64,000 nucleotides of DNA from Anaeroglomus sp964630775 (GCA_964630775.1 CAZVYY010000008.1:60776-124775); one strand, 5' to 3'; positions 29,629 to 39,595 are shown, counted from the stretch's first letter. Notes: generated from the letters alone by a model not told the origin. Program-made: numbers and translations.

Positions 29629-31500
29629 ATGTGTGGAATTGTCGCGTATTTCGGCCAGAAAACGGCACAACCGATCTTAATTGAAGGCCTGAAACGTCTT
29701 GAATACAGAGGCTATGACTCCGCAGGCATCTGCCTTGTCGAAGAGGATGACTCGTTTAAGATCTTCAAAACCAGCGGTCGAATCAGCGCGCTGGAGGAAC
29801 TGCTGCCCCGTCCTGCCAATCCGGCCAGTATCGGCATCGGGCACACCCGCTGGGCGACACACGGCAAACCCAATACGATTAACGCCCACCCGCACGTCGA
29901 TTACACAGGCAAGATTTGCTTAGTGCATAACGGTATTATTGAAAACTATACAACCCTGAAGAAATGGCTGCAAAAGGAAGGCTGCACATTCCAGAGCGAA
30001 ACCGATACGGAAGTACTGGCCAACCTGATCGGGTATTTTTACGCCAACCAGAAGACTAAAGACGGCAAACAGGCCCCGCAGAACTGCCATCGCTTTGAAT
30101 GGGCGATACAGCAGGCACTCAATGAGGTGCATGGAACCTACGGGCTTGCGATTTTGTGTTCGGATTGCCCGGATATGATGGTCGGCGTTAAAAAAGGCAG
30201 TCCGCTGATTCTGGGTGTCGGCGAGAATGAATATATCATTGCCTCGGATGCGGCGGCGATTGTCGAGCATACCACGCAGGCGATTTACCTGTCCGACGGG
30301 GAAATGGTGACCGTCGGCGACAAAGGCTTTTATACCAAGACTATCAGCAATCAGCAGGTGCAGAAGGAACTCAAGGAAATCGAGATTTCGCTGGACCAGA
30401 TTGAACTGGAAGGTTTCGACCATTACATGCAGAAGGAAATCGCCGAGCAGCCCAAGGCGATTGAAACCTGCTTAGGCGGTCGTATTGACCTGAAAAACGG
30501 GCGGGTGATTCTGGGCGGATTGCAGAACTATTTCCGCGAACTGACCCGGGCCAAACGCTTTATCGTGACCGCCTGCGGGACGGCGTGGCATGCGGGGATT
30601 GTGGGGGAATTTCTGCTGGAGCAACTGGCTCGGATTCCGGTGGAAGTGGAATACGCCAGCGAATTCCGCTATCGCAACCCGATTCTGGAAGAAGGGACGG
30701 CGGTCATTGCCATCAGTCAGTCCGGCGAAACGGCCGATACGCTGGCGGCGATTGAACTGGCCAAGGAACGCGGTTCACTGGCGCTGGGAATTGTCAATGT
30801 CGTCGGTTCGACGATTGCCCGGACCACCGACGCGGGCGTATATCTGCGTGTGGGGCCGGAAATCGGCGTGGCCAGCACCAAGGCGTTCACCGCGCAGGTG
30901 GCGGTCCTGGCCATGCTGGCGATTGAACTGGGACGCAGGCGGCATCTGAGCTGTGACGTGGCCCAGCAACTGCTCAATGACCTGGTTCTGATTCCTGACA
31001 AAGTCGCATCGATTATGTCGCAATCCGAGTATATCAAGCAGATTGCCGCGGCCAATATCGACAAACCCAACTGGCTGTTCCTGGGACGCGGATTTAATTA
31101 TCCTGTGGCGCTGGAGGGGGCGCTGAAGCTCAAGGAAATCAGCTATATTCACGCCGAAGGCCTGCCTGCGGCGGAGATGAAACACGGGCCGATAGCCCTG
31201 ATTACCGACCAGATGCCGGCGGTGTTTATCGCAACCCGCTGCTCGCAATATGAAAAGATTCTGGGCAATATTCAGGAAGTCCGCGCCCGCGGCGGCAAGA
31301 CGATTGTCGTGGCCACCGAAGGCGATGAACATATCCGCGGCTTTGCCGATCATCTGATTTATGTGCCGGATGTCTGCGAGCCGCTGCAGCCGATGGTGAC
31401 GGTGGTGCCGCTGCAGCTGCTGGCCTATCATGCCGCGGTGCTCAAGGGCTACGACGTGGACAAGCCCCGCAACCTGGCCAAGAGCGTGACGGTTGAATAA
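29629..31500 (+). CDS. glmS: Glutamine-fructose-6-phosphate aminotransferase (isomerizing)
   Basis: First enzyme of UDP-GlcNAc synthesis; makes glucosamine-6-phosphate from fructose-6-phosphate and glutamine. The class II amidotransferase domain starts with the processed catalytic Cys2 (MCGIVAYFG) and includes HTRWATHGKPNTINAHPH and LVHNGIIENY. Two SIS domains follow, with CGTAWHAGIVGEF, ISQSGETADTLAAI and the C-terminal PRNLAKSVTVE signature. Length 623 is typical. AAAGGA precedes the ATG. It is monocistronic: a terminator lies on each side. I saw no glmS ribozyme-like core in the 230-bp upstream stretch. Confidence 0.98.
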   Translation: MCGIVAYFGQKTAQPILIEGLKRLEYRGYDSAGICLVEEDDSFKIFKTSGRISALEELLPRPANPASIGIGHTRWATHGKPNTINAHPHVDYTGKICLVHNGIIENYTTLKKWLQKEGCTFQSETDTEVLANLIGYFYANQKTKDGKQAPQNCHRFEWAIQQALNEVHGTYGLAILCSDCPDMMVGVKKGSPLILGVGENEYIIASDAAAIVEHTTQAIYLSDGEMVTVGDKGFYTKTISNQQVQKELKEIEISLDQIELEGFDHYMQKEIAEQPKAIETCLGGRIDLKNGRVILGGLQNYFRELTRAKRFIVTACGTAWHAGIVGEFLLEQLARIPVEVEYASEFRYRNPILEEGTAVIAISQSGETADTLAAIELAKERGSLALGIVNVVGSTIARTTDAGVYLRVGPEIGVASTKAFTAQVAVLAMLAIELGRRRHLSCDVAQQLLNDLVLIPDKVASIMSQSEYIKQIAAANIDKPNWLFLGRGFNYPVALEGALKLKEISYIHAEGLPAAEMKHGPIALITDQMPAVFIATRCSQYEKILGNIQEVRARGGKTIVVATEGDEHIRGFADHLIYVPDVCEPLQPMVTVVPLQLLAYHAAVLKGYDVDKPRNLAKSVTVE

Positions 31501-31523
31501 AACTGTTTTCCGGACATTCCCAA

Positions 31524-31560
31524 GATACACGATACCTTAGCGGGTCGTGTATCTTTTTTT
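31524..31560 (+). terminator. Intrinsic terminator after glmS
   Basis: GATACACGA (31524-31532) and TCGTGTATC (31545-31553) form a perfect 9-bp stem, followed by at least seven T. Confidence 0.92.
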
Positions 31561-31584
31561 ATTGACATGACACCAATTCCCGGC

Positions 31585-31612
31585 TTGCCAACGCCATTTT
31601 CGATGGTATAAT
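31585..31612 (+). promoter_or_regulatory. Promoter of the protease/pseudoprotease operon
   Basis: TTGCCA (31585-31590) and TATAAT (31607-31612), 16-bp spacing, about 80 bp before the protease start. Confidence 0.5.
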
Positions 31613-31692
31613 ATTTCTCATATCAGAACGATATTCATGCATCATTGAACAATACAGATTGGATAATGGGATACTGAGAAAGGAGCATGTTT

Positions 31693-33063
31693 ATGGGTCA
31701 ACTGTTCAAGGTCTGGGCCGGCATGATACTGGGGTTCATAATGCTCAGTCAGCCGGGGTCAGGGCAGGTTGCCGAGGACCAGATATCACTGGATTTTCGG
31801 GAAATTGTGCAGACCGCCAAAGATAAGGTCTTTCCGGCGGTGGTGTATATCAAGTGTCTGAGTGAAAATCACGAAAGCGGCAAGAAAATCACGCAGGAAG
31901 TGGCCGGCAGCGGCTCGATTATCTCTCCGGACGGCGAGATTCTGACCAACTGGCATGTGGTGGACAAGGCCGTCGAAATCCGGTGCCTGCTGTACAGCGG
32001 CGTATCCTATTATGCCAAACTCATCGGATCGGACAAGGATACCGACCTGGCGCTGCTGAAGCTGGAGCGTAAAGGCGACACATCCCCCCTGCCGACGGCG
32101 AAGCTGGGGGATTCGACGGTGCTTAAAGAAGGCGATTTTGTGATGGCGATGGGGGCACCGTGGGGATTGTCACGCAGCGTGTCCATCGGAATTATTTCCT
32201 GTACCCATCGGTATCTGCCCGAGGGGGAATACAGCCTGTGGCTGCAGACGGATGCGTCGATCAGCCCGGGCAATTCCGGCGGCCCTCTGGTCAATACCAA
32301 AGGCGAAATTGTCGGCATTAACACGCTGGGCAGGCTGCTTGGCGGCGATTTGGGATTTGCCGTCCCAAGCGAGACGATTCAGCATGTCGTACCGCAGTTT
32401 CGACAGTTCGGCAAGGTCAACTGGAGCTGGCTGGGCCTGCAGCTTCAGCCGCTTCGGGATTTTAACCGGAACATCTATTTTGATGCGACGGAAGGTGTCA
32501 TGGTCGCCGAGACCGACCCGGACAGCCCCGCCCGCAGGGCCGGGATTGTCGCCCGCGACCGGATTGTTCGCATCGACGGCAAGCCTGTCACGGCCATAAC
32601 GGAAGAAGGCCTGCCGGTGCTACGGCGCACCCTGGGGCTGCTGGAAAAGGAAAAGGCTGTCGAGGTTGAACTGGTCCGCAATCAGGACACGATCAAAGTC
32701 CAGTTGATCCCGACGGACAAAGGCAAGGTTCAGGGCGACGAGCTGGATTGCCCGCGGTGGGATTTTACCGTCAAGGCCATCAACCAGTTTGAAAATCCCG
32801 ACTTGTATTATTATCGCAAGGAAGGGGTGTTTATCTTCGGCATCAAGTATCCGGGCAATGCATCCAACTCCAACCTGCGGGAACAGGATATTATCCTGAA
32901 AATCGACGGGCGGGACGTCCGGACGCTGGATGATGTGCGGACCATTCATGCCGAGGCCATCGCCGCCGTGCAGCAGAAAAACCGCTGTGTCTTTACGGTG
33001 CTGCGCAACGGCCTGATGCAGCAGGCGGTACTGGAATTCTCACGGGATTACGAAAAGCATTAA
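31693..33063 (+). CDS. HtrA/DegP-like serine protease with two PDZ domains, exported
   Basis: Trypsin-like envelope protease. The catalytic triad is complete: His88 in LTNWHVVDKA, Asp118 in DTDLALLKL and Ser195 in SISPGNSGGPLVNT. An N-terminal hydrophobic signal segment (VWAGMILGFIMLSQPGSG) directs export. After the protease domain (about 25-235) two PDZ domains follow: WLGLQLQPL...EGVMVAETDPDSPARRAG at about 240-335, and a second around 360-450. The ATG at 31693 is preferred over 31687 because AGGAG (31681-31685) is then 7 bases away. The next gene, a related protein without the triad, starts 33 bp downstream, so both are probably cotranscribed from the promoter at 31585. Confidence 0.92.
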   Translation: MGQLFKVWAGMILGFIMLSQPGSGQVAEDQISLDFREIVQTAKDKVFPAVVYIKCLSENHESGKKITQEVAGSGSIISPDGEILTNWHVVDKAVEIRCLLYSGVSYYAKLIGSDKDTDLALLKLERKGDTSPLPTAKLGDSTVLKEGDFVMAMGAPWGLSRSVSIGIISCTHRYLPEGEYSLWLQTDASISPGNSGGPLVNTKGEIVGINTLGRLLGGDLGFAVPSETIQHVVPQFRQFGKVNWSWLGLQLQPLRDFNRNIYFDATEGVMVAETDPDSPARRAGIVARDRIVRIDGKPVTAITEEGLPVLRRTLGLLEKEKAVEVELVRNQDTIKVQLIPTDKGKVQGDELDCPRWDFTVKAINQFENPDLYYYRKEGVFIFGIKYPGNASNSNLREQDIILKIDGRDVRTLDDVRTIHAEAIAAVQQKNRCVFTVLRNGLMQQAVLEFSRDYEKH

Positions 33064-33095
33064 TTTCACCATTGATACCTGAAGAAAGGGCTTCT

Positions 33096-35321
33096 ATGAA
33101 ACAGGTCATGATTTATGGATTCATCCTGACAGCGGGACTGTACAGCTTTGCAGCGGCCGCGGTTTCGGATTCGGATATGATTAAACAGGTGCAGCCCTCG
33201 CTGGCTCGCGTGGAATACACCCTGCGATTTGACAAGGGTGAAGCCCCGGAAGTGGCCGGCTGGGGGCAACGGTGTCCTTCGTGCGGCCAGATTCACGGCT
33301 ATGGCGACGCCAGTCAGCTGATTCGCCAGGAGCGTCCGCTGGAAGCGGCGGGGTTTGTCCTGTCGGCAGACAAGGTGATTACGCCGGATATTATGGTTCA
33401 CCCCCGCTTTGTTGAGAAAATCCGCGTTCGTTTTCAGGATGAACTGATTGAGGCCAGGCCGGCGGCATACCCTTACGAGCAGAGTGCCGTCATCCTGCAA
33501 CTGGACAAACCCCTGCAGAAGGCCCGCCCGATTGCATTTGCCAAAAGCAGCACCAAGACCTTCAAGGTGGCGTCCTATTCCGAGCAGAACGGCCATTGGA
33601 GCATCAGCATTGAAAAAATGCAGGACGTTCCCACCCTGCGTGAAGACGGATTTTCGTATATCGCAGGGACGGCGACCGGCCTGATTCTGGACCCCAACGG
33701 CATTGCCGCGGCGGTTTGCATGGGACAGGCACTGCCGATGGACGGCTCCTGGCAGCAGTCGCCGCTGGACTGGCCTGCGATTTCGGCGGAGGAATTGACC
33801 CGAAAACTCGCCGATTTTGAGACGAAAATCAACCGGGAAATCGTGCGGGTTCAACTGAACTTCCGCAGCCCCCGGAGTTCAGAAAACAATTACAGACGAT
33901 ATTCCATGCGCGACGAAGACGGCAGTGCGACGGAAATGAACAAGGCCGGGCTTTTAATCGACCCCAACCATATCCTGATTTTGGCCAAACTGCCGCCCAA
34001 GCAGACCTCGCGGCTGGAACGGGTCGTGGTCTATCCTCACAAAAACCTGCCGGTGGAAGGCAGGTTTGAAGGCTCGCTGGCCGATTACGGGGGACTGGTC
34101 ATCAGCCTTGACCGTCCGCTGAACCATGTCCAGACAGCTCTGTCGCCCGAACCGGTCGCCGCATACGACCAGAAACTGCTGCTGGGGGCCGAAGTCCGGA
34201 TTCAGGGCCAGAACAAGACGGTGTACGTCCAGCAATACCGCATCGCCTCCTTTACGCTCGGCTGGCGCCGGCAGCTTCAGCCGCAATTGCTCGGGTCGGT
34301 CAACAACCGATATTTATTCGATCTGGATGGCCGGCTGGTCGCCCTGCCGCTGTCCCGGCGTGAGAAAATCATGTCTGAAGAAGATCGCTGGATGTCGGAT
34401 TATAACCAGGCACTGACGGCGGTCTGTTATCTTGGGCCGGTTATGAACGCTCAGGCATCCAGCTTTGATGCGACCAATGTGCCTCTGGATGAATCCGAGG
34501 AAAATCGCATCGCCTGGCTGGGTGTGGAAATGCAGCCGCTGGATGCGGAACTGGCCCGGATGAACCAGGTATCGGATATGACCCGTGACGGCGAAATCGG
34601 CGCGATTATTTCGTTTGTTTACGAGAACTCCCCTGCTTCTCAGGCCGGGCTGGAAATGGGCGATATTCTGCTTCGGCTGCATATCGACAAGCAGCCCCGT
34701 CCGATGGAGGTCGCCCTCGACGATTCTGACAGCGGTTTCGGGGAGATGTTCCCGTGGGAGCAGCTCAGCGAACTTTCGGAAGAATATTACGATCAACTGC
34801 CGACACCCTGGGCCGACGCGGAAAATAGCCTGATTCGCTCGCTGACGGATTTTGGGTTCGGGACGCATTTTCAGGCCGAGATTTTCCGCAATGGCGAGGT
34901 TATCGTCAAGGATATGGTCATTACCGAAAGCCCCTCGCATTATAACTCGGCCAAACGGTTCAAATCCGAGGCGATGGGCATCACCGTCCGCAACCTGACG
35001 TATGAAGTGCAGCGGTATTTCCGTCTGACGCCGGCCGATCCGGGCGTCATCGTGTCCAAGATCGAACCGGGCAGCAAAGCCAGCGTCGGCGGAATCAAGC
35101 CGTTTGAGATTATCACGCACGTCAACGATGCACCCGTAACGGATGTGAACGCCTTCGAGACCATGATTCAAGCCGGCGGCGAGCTGAAATTATCGGTCAA
35201 GCGGATGACCAAGGGACGGATTGTCAACCTGAAACTGGATGCCGCGGCCCCAACTGAGAAAACGGATACTGCCAAAGCCGCTGAGCCGGAAACGGAAACA
35301 ACCCCGGCCCCGCAGCAATAA
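33096..35321 (+). CDS. Exported PDZ protein with degenerate protease-like domains (pseudoprotease)
   Basis: A 741-residue relative of the preceding protease. After a signal peptide (MKQVMIYGFILTAGLYSFAAAA) come two segments that follow the HtrA strand pattern: GFVLSADKVITPDIMVHPRF near residue 80 and GLLIDPNHILILAKLPP near 285. Where the active enzyme has the NWHVV His and the GNSGG Ser, neither is found, so catalysis is unlikely. Two PDZ domains follow (AWLGVEMQPLDAEL...NSPASQAGLEMGDILL, and ITVRNLTYEVQ...EPGSKASVGGIKPFEIITHVND), then an acidic, Pro-rich tail. A CPSCG pair at about 60 is unexplained. The ATG at 33096 has GAAAGGG upstream. It may bind substrates or regulate the active partner; that is inference. 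Confidence 0.8.
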   Translation: MKQVMIYGFILTAGLYSFAAAAVSDSDMIKQVQPSLARVEYTLRFDKGEAPEVAGWGQRCPSCGQIHGYGDASQLIRQERPLEAAGFVLSADKVITPDIMVHPRFVEKIRVRFQDELIEARPAAYPYEQSAVILQLDKPLQKARPIAFAKSSTKTFKVASYSEQNGHWSISIEKMQDVPTLREDGFSYIAGTATGLILDPNGIAAAVCMGQALPMDGSWQQSPLDWPAISAEELTRKLADFETKINREIVRVQLNFRSPRSSENNYRRYSMRDEDGSATEMNKAGLLIDPNHILILAKLPPKQTSRLERVVVYPHKNLPVEGRFEGSLADYGGLVISLDRPLNHVQTALSPEPVAAYDQKLLLGAEVRIQGQNKTVYVQQYRIASFTLGWRRQLQPQLLGSVNNRYLFDLDGRLVALPLSRREKIMSEEDRWMSDYNQALTAVCYLGPVMNAQASSFDATNVPLDESEENRIAWLGVEMQPLDAELARMNQVSDMTRDGEIGAIISFVYENSPASQAGLEMGDILLRLHIDKQPRPMEVALDDSDSGFGEMFPWEQLSELSEEYYDQLPTPWADAENSLIRSLTDFGFGTHFQAEIFRNGEVIVKDMVITESPSHYNSAKRFKSEAMGITVRNLTYEVQRYFRLTPADPGVIVSKIEPGSKASVGGIKPFEIITHVNDAPVTDVNAFETMIQAGGELKLSVKRMTKGRIVNLKLDAAAPTEKTDTAKAAEPETETTPAPQQ

Positions 35322-35343
35322 AAAGCCTATTACAGGGAACATT

Positions 35344-36933
35344 ATGAAACATGCCAGGTACACCCTGATTCTTTTGACCGTAATAATGTTTTGCTTGCCG
35401 GCCTCGGTCTGTCGGGCCGCCGCTTCGGATTATTTTTTCATCCATGTGGTGGATGAGCAAACCGGCCGGGGTGTGCCGCTGGTGGAGCTTCGCACGACCA
35501 GCATGATTCGGCTCTATACCGACAGCGGCGGGTTGGCGGCATTTTACGAGCCGGGCCTGATGGGACAAAAGGTCTTTTTCTTTGTCGAAAGCCCCGGCTA
35601 TGCGTTTACCGCCGACGGTTTTGGAATGCGAGGCGTCGCCCTGGATACACAGCCGGGCAAAACCGCGACAGTCAAGGTCAAACGTACCCAGATTGCCCAG
35701 CGACTGTATCGCGTGACCGGCCAGGGGATTTACCGTGACAGCATCCTGGCCGGACGGGAGGCGGCGATTGACCAGCCGCTGCTGAATGCCCAGGTTTGCG
35801 GACAGGATTCGGTCAATAACTGCCTGTATCAGGGCAAGCTCTACTGGTTCTGGGGCGATACGGCACGGGTCAGTTATGGACTGGGGCAGTTTGCCACTTC
35901 CGGAGCCGTCAGCGCCCTGCCGGGCAGAGGCGGGCTGGATCCGGATAAGGGAGTGAACCTGACCTATTTTATCGATGATTCAGGCTTCAGTAAAAAGATG
36001 TTCCCGATGGATGGGCCGGGGATGGTGTGGATTGACGGCATCATCACCGTCAAAGACCCGCAGGGTCAACAGCGGATGTTGTGCCACTTTGCCCGGATGA
36101 AAGACCTCGGTCATTTCCATGAGAAGGGAATCGGAATGTACAACGACACCACACAATGCTTTGAGCCGATCCTGCGGGATGTCGAACAGCCGATGCCCTA
36201 CCACGCCTGCGGCCATCCGACGCCGGTGCTGGTCAATGGCGTTTCCTACTGGTATTTTACCATCCCGTTTCCGGCGGCGGTTCGAATGCGGGTTGAGGCC
36301 GTGCTGAGCAAGGCCGGCGACCCCAACCAATATGAAGTCCTGACGGCGCTGGGGCAGGAGGCGGGACAATCGTCCAGTCGCTGGATTACTTTCGGCAAAC
36401 TGGCCGAGCGCCTGGGCTCCAAAGCCGCTGCACAGCAGGCCCTCCGGAAGGAACATCAGGCCATGCACATGGTGGACTGCGAGAGCAAAAAACAGATTAC
36501 GCCGCATGGCGGTTCGGTCTGCTGGAATCGATGGCGGAAAAAATGGGTTATGATTTTCAACCAGTTCGGCGGCGACAGCTCCAATCTCGGCGAGGTCTGG
36601 TATGCCGAGGCCGACACCCCGGTCGGACCGTGGACTGCCGCCGCAAAAATCATCACCCATAACAAGTATTCCTTGTATAATCCCAAACAGCACCCGTACT
36701 TCGACCAGGACAACGGGCGGCTGATTTATCTGGAAGGGACCTATTGCATCACGTTTTCCGGCGACGAAAAACTTGCGACGCCGCGGTATGAATACAACCA
36801 GATAATGTATCGGCTGGACCTGTCCGACCCGCGATTAAAACCGTTGCAGGAAACCCAATCTGCCGAGTATAATCTGTCCGACCCGCAGGCCATGCCGGAT
36901 TTGTCAGCCTTTGGCGGTCCCGCGGGTCGATAA
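35344..36933 (+). CDS. Secreted beta-propeller protein, DUF4185-like
   Basis: A 529-residue exported protein; signal peptide MKHARYTLILLTVIMFCLPASVCRA at the ATG of 35344 (the frame runs further upstream into the previous gene). A small beta-sandwich (about 28-115; IHVVDEQTGRGVPLVELRT) resembles a carboxypeptidase-regulatory-like domain. The rest shows propeller-type blades: LLNAQVCGQDSVNNCLYQG, KLYWFWGDTARV, MVWIDGIITV, GHPTPVLVNGVSYWYF, WNRWRKKWVMIFNQFGGDSSNLGEVWYA and HPYFDQDNGRLIYLEG. These recall five-bladed propeller glycosidase-like families. Its start lies 22 bp after the pseudoprotease stop, so it may be the third gene of that operon. Enzymatic activity not shown. Confidence 0.7.
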   Translation: MKHARYTLILLTVIMFCLPASVCRAAASDYFFIHVVDEQTGRGVPLVELRTTSMIRLYTDSGGLAAFYEPGLMGQKVFFFVESPGYAFTADGFGMRGVALDTQPGKTATVKVKRTQIAQRLYRVTGQGIYRDSILAGREAAIDQPLLNAQVCGQDSVNNCLYQGKLYWFWGDTARVSYGLGQFATSGAVSALPGRGGLDPDKGVNLTYFIDDSGFSKKMFPMDGPGMVWIDGIITVKDPQGQQRMLCHFARMKDLGHFHEKGIGMYNDTTQCFEPILRDVEQPMPYHACGHPTPVLVNGVSYWYFTIPFPAAVRMRVEAVLSKAGDPNQYEVLTALGQEAGQSSSRWITFGKLAERLGSKAAAQQALRKEHQAMHMVDCESKKQITPHGGSVCWNRWRKKWVMIFNQFGGDSSNLGEVWYAEADTPVGPWTAAAKIITHNKYSLYNPKQHPYFDQDNGRLIYLEGTYCITFSGDEKLATPRYEYNQIMYRLDLSDPRLKPLQETQSAEYNLSDPQAMPDLSAFGGPAGR

Positions 36934-36948
36934 AGAGAGGACAAAACC

Positions 36949-37812
36949 ATGATTGGAATTATCGGCGGTTCGGGGCTGGGGCAGGCCATTATTGACCAGC
37001 TTACCGATGTACGGACAGAAACAGTCAAGACTCCCTTCGGCAGTCCCAGCGATGTGATACGCATCGGCAGACTGGGCGGCGGCGAGGCGGCCTTTCTGAA
37101 TCGTCATGGGCCGGGGCACTGCTTTAATCCATCGCGTGTGCCGTATGCGGCCAACATCTTCGCTCTTAAAAAAATCGGCGTTACTACTCTGATTACCAGC
37201 GCCGCGGTGGGTTCCCTGCGGCAGGATTACGCCCCGAAGCAGTTAGTCCTGGTGGATCAATTCATTGACAAAACCTTCCGGCGGCAAAATACGTTTTTTG
37301 ACGCGCTGGGTGCGGTACACTGTGAGATGGCCCAGCCCTGCTGCGGACGGCTGCGAAAACGGCTTCAGGACGCCGCAACACAAATCCACACGACCGTGCA
37401 TCCGACCGGAACGTATGTCTGCATGGAAGGTCCCCAGTTTTCCACGCGGGCCGAATCCCTGATGCATCAGAAATGGGGTGGGGATTTGATCGGGATGACG
37501 GCCATGCCGGAAGCCAAGCTCGCCCGCGAGGCCCAGATGTGCTATGCCCTGGTGGCCCTGGTCAGTGATTATGACTGCTGGCAGGAGCATCACGGCCAGA
37601 CGGACAAACAGCTCCTGCTCAGGGAAATTATCGGCAATCTCAACGCCGCCACCGACAACGCCATCAGCCTGATTAAGGCGGTACTGGCCGCCGGGGACAG
37701 CCTGTGCAAGGATGCCTGTCCCTGCCGCAAAAGCCTCGAGATGGCAGTCTGGACCAGCCCTGCGGCCATGGACCCGCAAACCAAAGACCAATTATCCGTT
37801 TTATTCCGATAA
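36949..37812 (+). CDS. MTAP-family purine nucleoside phosphorylase
   Basis: Phosphorolysis of methylthioadenosine or a related nucleoside in the methionine/purine salvage route. The family motifs are present: IGIIGGSGLGQ at the N-terminus, LNRHGPGHCFNPSRVPYAANI (phosphate and ribose binding), TSAAVGSL, MEGPQFSTRAES and GMTAMPEAKLAREA. Residue Asp218 in VSDYDCW is at the base-recognition position, as in adenine-type enzymes, but substrate choice (methylthioadenosine versus methylthioinosine) is not settled by this. Length 287 is typical. It starts 15 bp after the propeller gene with AGAGGA upstream. Confidence 0.93.
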   Translation: MIGIIGGSGLGQAIIDQLTDVRTETVKTPFGSPSDVIRIGRLGGGEAAFLNRHGPGHCFNPSRVPYAANIFALKKIGVTTLITSAAVGSLRQDYAPKQLVLVDQFIDKTFRRQNTFFDALGAVHCEMAQPCCGRLRKRLQDAATQIHTTVHPTGTYVCMEGPQFSTRAESLMHQKWGGDLIGMTAMPEAKLAREAQMCYALVALVSDYDCWQEHHGQTDKQLLLREIIGNLNAATDNAISLIKAVLAAGDSLCKDACPCRKSLEMAVWTSPAAMDPQTKDQLSVLFR

Positions 37813-37876
37813 ATTTTTCCGGACCGGCGATAAACAGACTGGATAATTTGAATCCTGTTGGATAAGATACAGGATA

Positions 37877-39595
37877 ATGCAGAATCTCAGCGAACACAAT
37901 ATCTTTATTTTTCTGGTCCAGTTGTTCGTGCTGCTGGGCCTGGCCCGGGGGCTGGGAGAATTATTTCGCAAATGGAAGCAGCCGCCCCTGACCGCTGAAA
38001 TCCTGGTCGGCATTCTGCTGGGGCCAACCATTCTGGGCAGATTCCTGCCGGGCTGGCATCAGGCGATTTTTCCGGCAGACCCGGTGCAGCAGAATATGCT
38101 GGAAACCGTGGCGTGGATCGGCGTCTTATTCCTCCTGCTGGAAACCGGCCTGGAGATCGACTTTTCCTCCGCCTGGCGGCAGCGCGGCAAAGCCCTTGCC
38201 ATCGCGTTGTGGGACGTCATTATTCCCATGATCGTCGCTTTTGTCCCCTGCTATTTTCTGCCGGGTACTTTTCTGGCCGACCCGGAACGCAGGATTATCT
38301 TCGCCCTGTTTATGGCAACCATCATGACCATCAGCGATTTGCCGATTACCGCCCGGGCCATGCATGATTTAAAATTATCCAAAACCGACCTCGGTTTCCT
38401 GATTATATCGGCCCTGTCGGTCAACGACCTAATCGGATGGCTTTTATTCACGCTCATCCTTGGCTTTTTCATGCAGTCCGGCCTGAACGCCGTGCATATC
38501 CTCCTGATTGCCGCAGCCACGATCGGATTTGCTGCTTTATGCCTGACCCTCGGCAGAAAGCTGACCGACACCGCCCTGACCAAAATCAAGGCAAAGCAGC
38601 TCCCCCAGCCGGGCATCTCGCTGACATTCATCTGCCTGCTGGGGCTTTTGTGCGGAGCCATCACTCAGAAAATCGGCATTCACGCCCTGTTTGGATTTTT
38701 CATTGCCGGAATTATGGCCAGCGGCAGCAAGGCTCTTTCTGAAAACGTCCGCCAGATTATATCGCAGATGGTGTACGCGATATTCGTGCCGTTGTTTTTT
38801 GTCAACATTGGCCTGAAAGTGGATTTCCTGGGCAGTTTTAATGTCTTTCTGGTACTGCTGGTTACCGCGGTGGGGATTGCAGGTAAATATTACGGTGCCT
38901 GGCTGGGAGCCGTTGCCACCGGCCTGCCCAAATCCAACCTGCAGTCGATTGCCATTGCTCACACACCGGGGGGCGCGATGGTGATTGTAATCGGCATGCT
39001 TGCCATGGAAGACCGGCTGATCACCGAGCCGATGTTTGTGGCGATTGTTTTCAGTGCCGTGGCTTCTTCGGTTATCCTCGGGCCATGGCTGGGACATTCA
39101 CTTCGCAAACGTCGGGAAATCAGCCTTCTCGAATACTTTTTCCATCGGGCAATCCTCCCCCGGATGCAGGCTGCAACACGAGAACAGGCTATTCAGGAGC
39201 TTTGCATGCTGGCAACAGGCGTTGACGATTCGCTGGATGTCGAAGACATCTGCCGGAATGTGCTTCAGCGAGAAAGCACGATAGGCACAGCGATAGAAGA
39301 AGGGATTGCCATTCCTCATGCAAGGCTTGCTGCACTTAAAAGTCCTGTTGTTGTATTCGGCAGATCCATGGAGGGGATTGAATGGAATTCGCCCGACGAC
39401 AAACCCGCCCGACTCATCTTTTTAATCCTGACGCCCGCCTCGGATGACGATGTGCAGGTGCAAATCCTGGGCTTGATAGCCCGCGTGATCAGCAATCCTC
39501 AAATTCGACAGGATATCATGCAGTGCGAAAATGCTGACCAGATATGGGCCATCCTGCATACCGCATTCACCCCCCAGGTGATTATCCGAAAATAA
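37877..39595 (+). CDS. CPA2-family cation/proton antiporter fused to a PTS EIIA domain
   Basis: Residues about 1-415 form a monovalent cation/H+ antiporter of the KefB/CPA2 type with about 12 membrane segments (LTAEILVGILLGPTILGRFLP, FLLLETGLEIDF, the LPITARAMHDL region and AIAHTPGGAMVIVIGML). Residues about 430-570 match the PTS EIIA type-2 (fructose/mannitol, PtsN-like) domain with the phosphorylatable His481 in EGIAIPHARL. Coupling of an antiporter to a phosphorelay-type His suggests transport control by the energy state, as PtsN controls K+ transport in other bacteria; that role is inference. No other PTS gene is visible nearby. Confidence 0.9.
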   Translation: MQNLSEHNIFIFLVQLFVLLGLARGLGELFRKWKQPPLTAEILVGILLGPTILGRFLPGWHQAIFPADPVQQNMLETVAWIGVLFLLLETGLEIDFSSAWRQRGKALAIALWDVIIPMIVAFVPCYFLPGTFLADPERRIIFALFMATIMTISDLPITARAMHDLKLSKTDLGFLIISALSVNDLIGWLLFTLILGFFMQSGLNAVHILLIAAATIGFAALCLTLGRKLTDTALTKIKAKQLPQPGISLTFICLLGLLCGAITQKIGIHALFGFFIAGIMASGSKALSENVRQIISQMVYAIFVPLFFVNIGLKVDFLGSFNVFLVLLVTAVGIAGKYYGAWLGAVATGLPKSNLQSIAIAHTPGGAMVIVIGMLAMEDRLITEPMFVAIVFSAVASSVILGPWLGHSLRKRREISLLEYFFHRAILPRMQAATREQAIQELCMLATGVDDSLDVEDICRNVLQRESTIGTAIEEGIAIPHARLAALKSPVVVFGRSMEGIEWNSPDDKPARLIFLILTPASDDDVQVQILGLIARVISNPQIRQDIMQCENADQIWAILHTAFTPQVIIRK

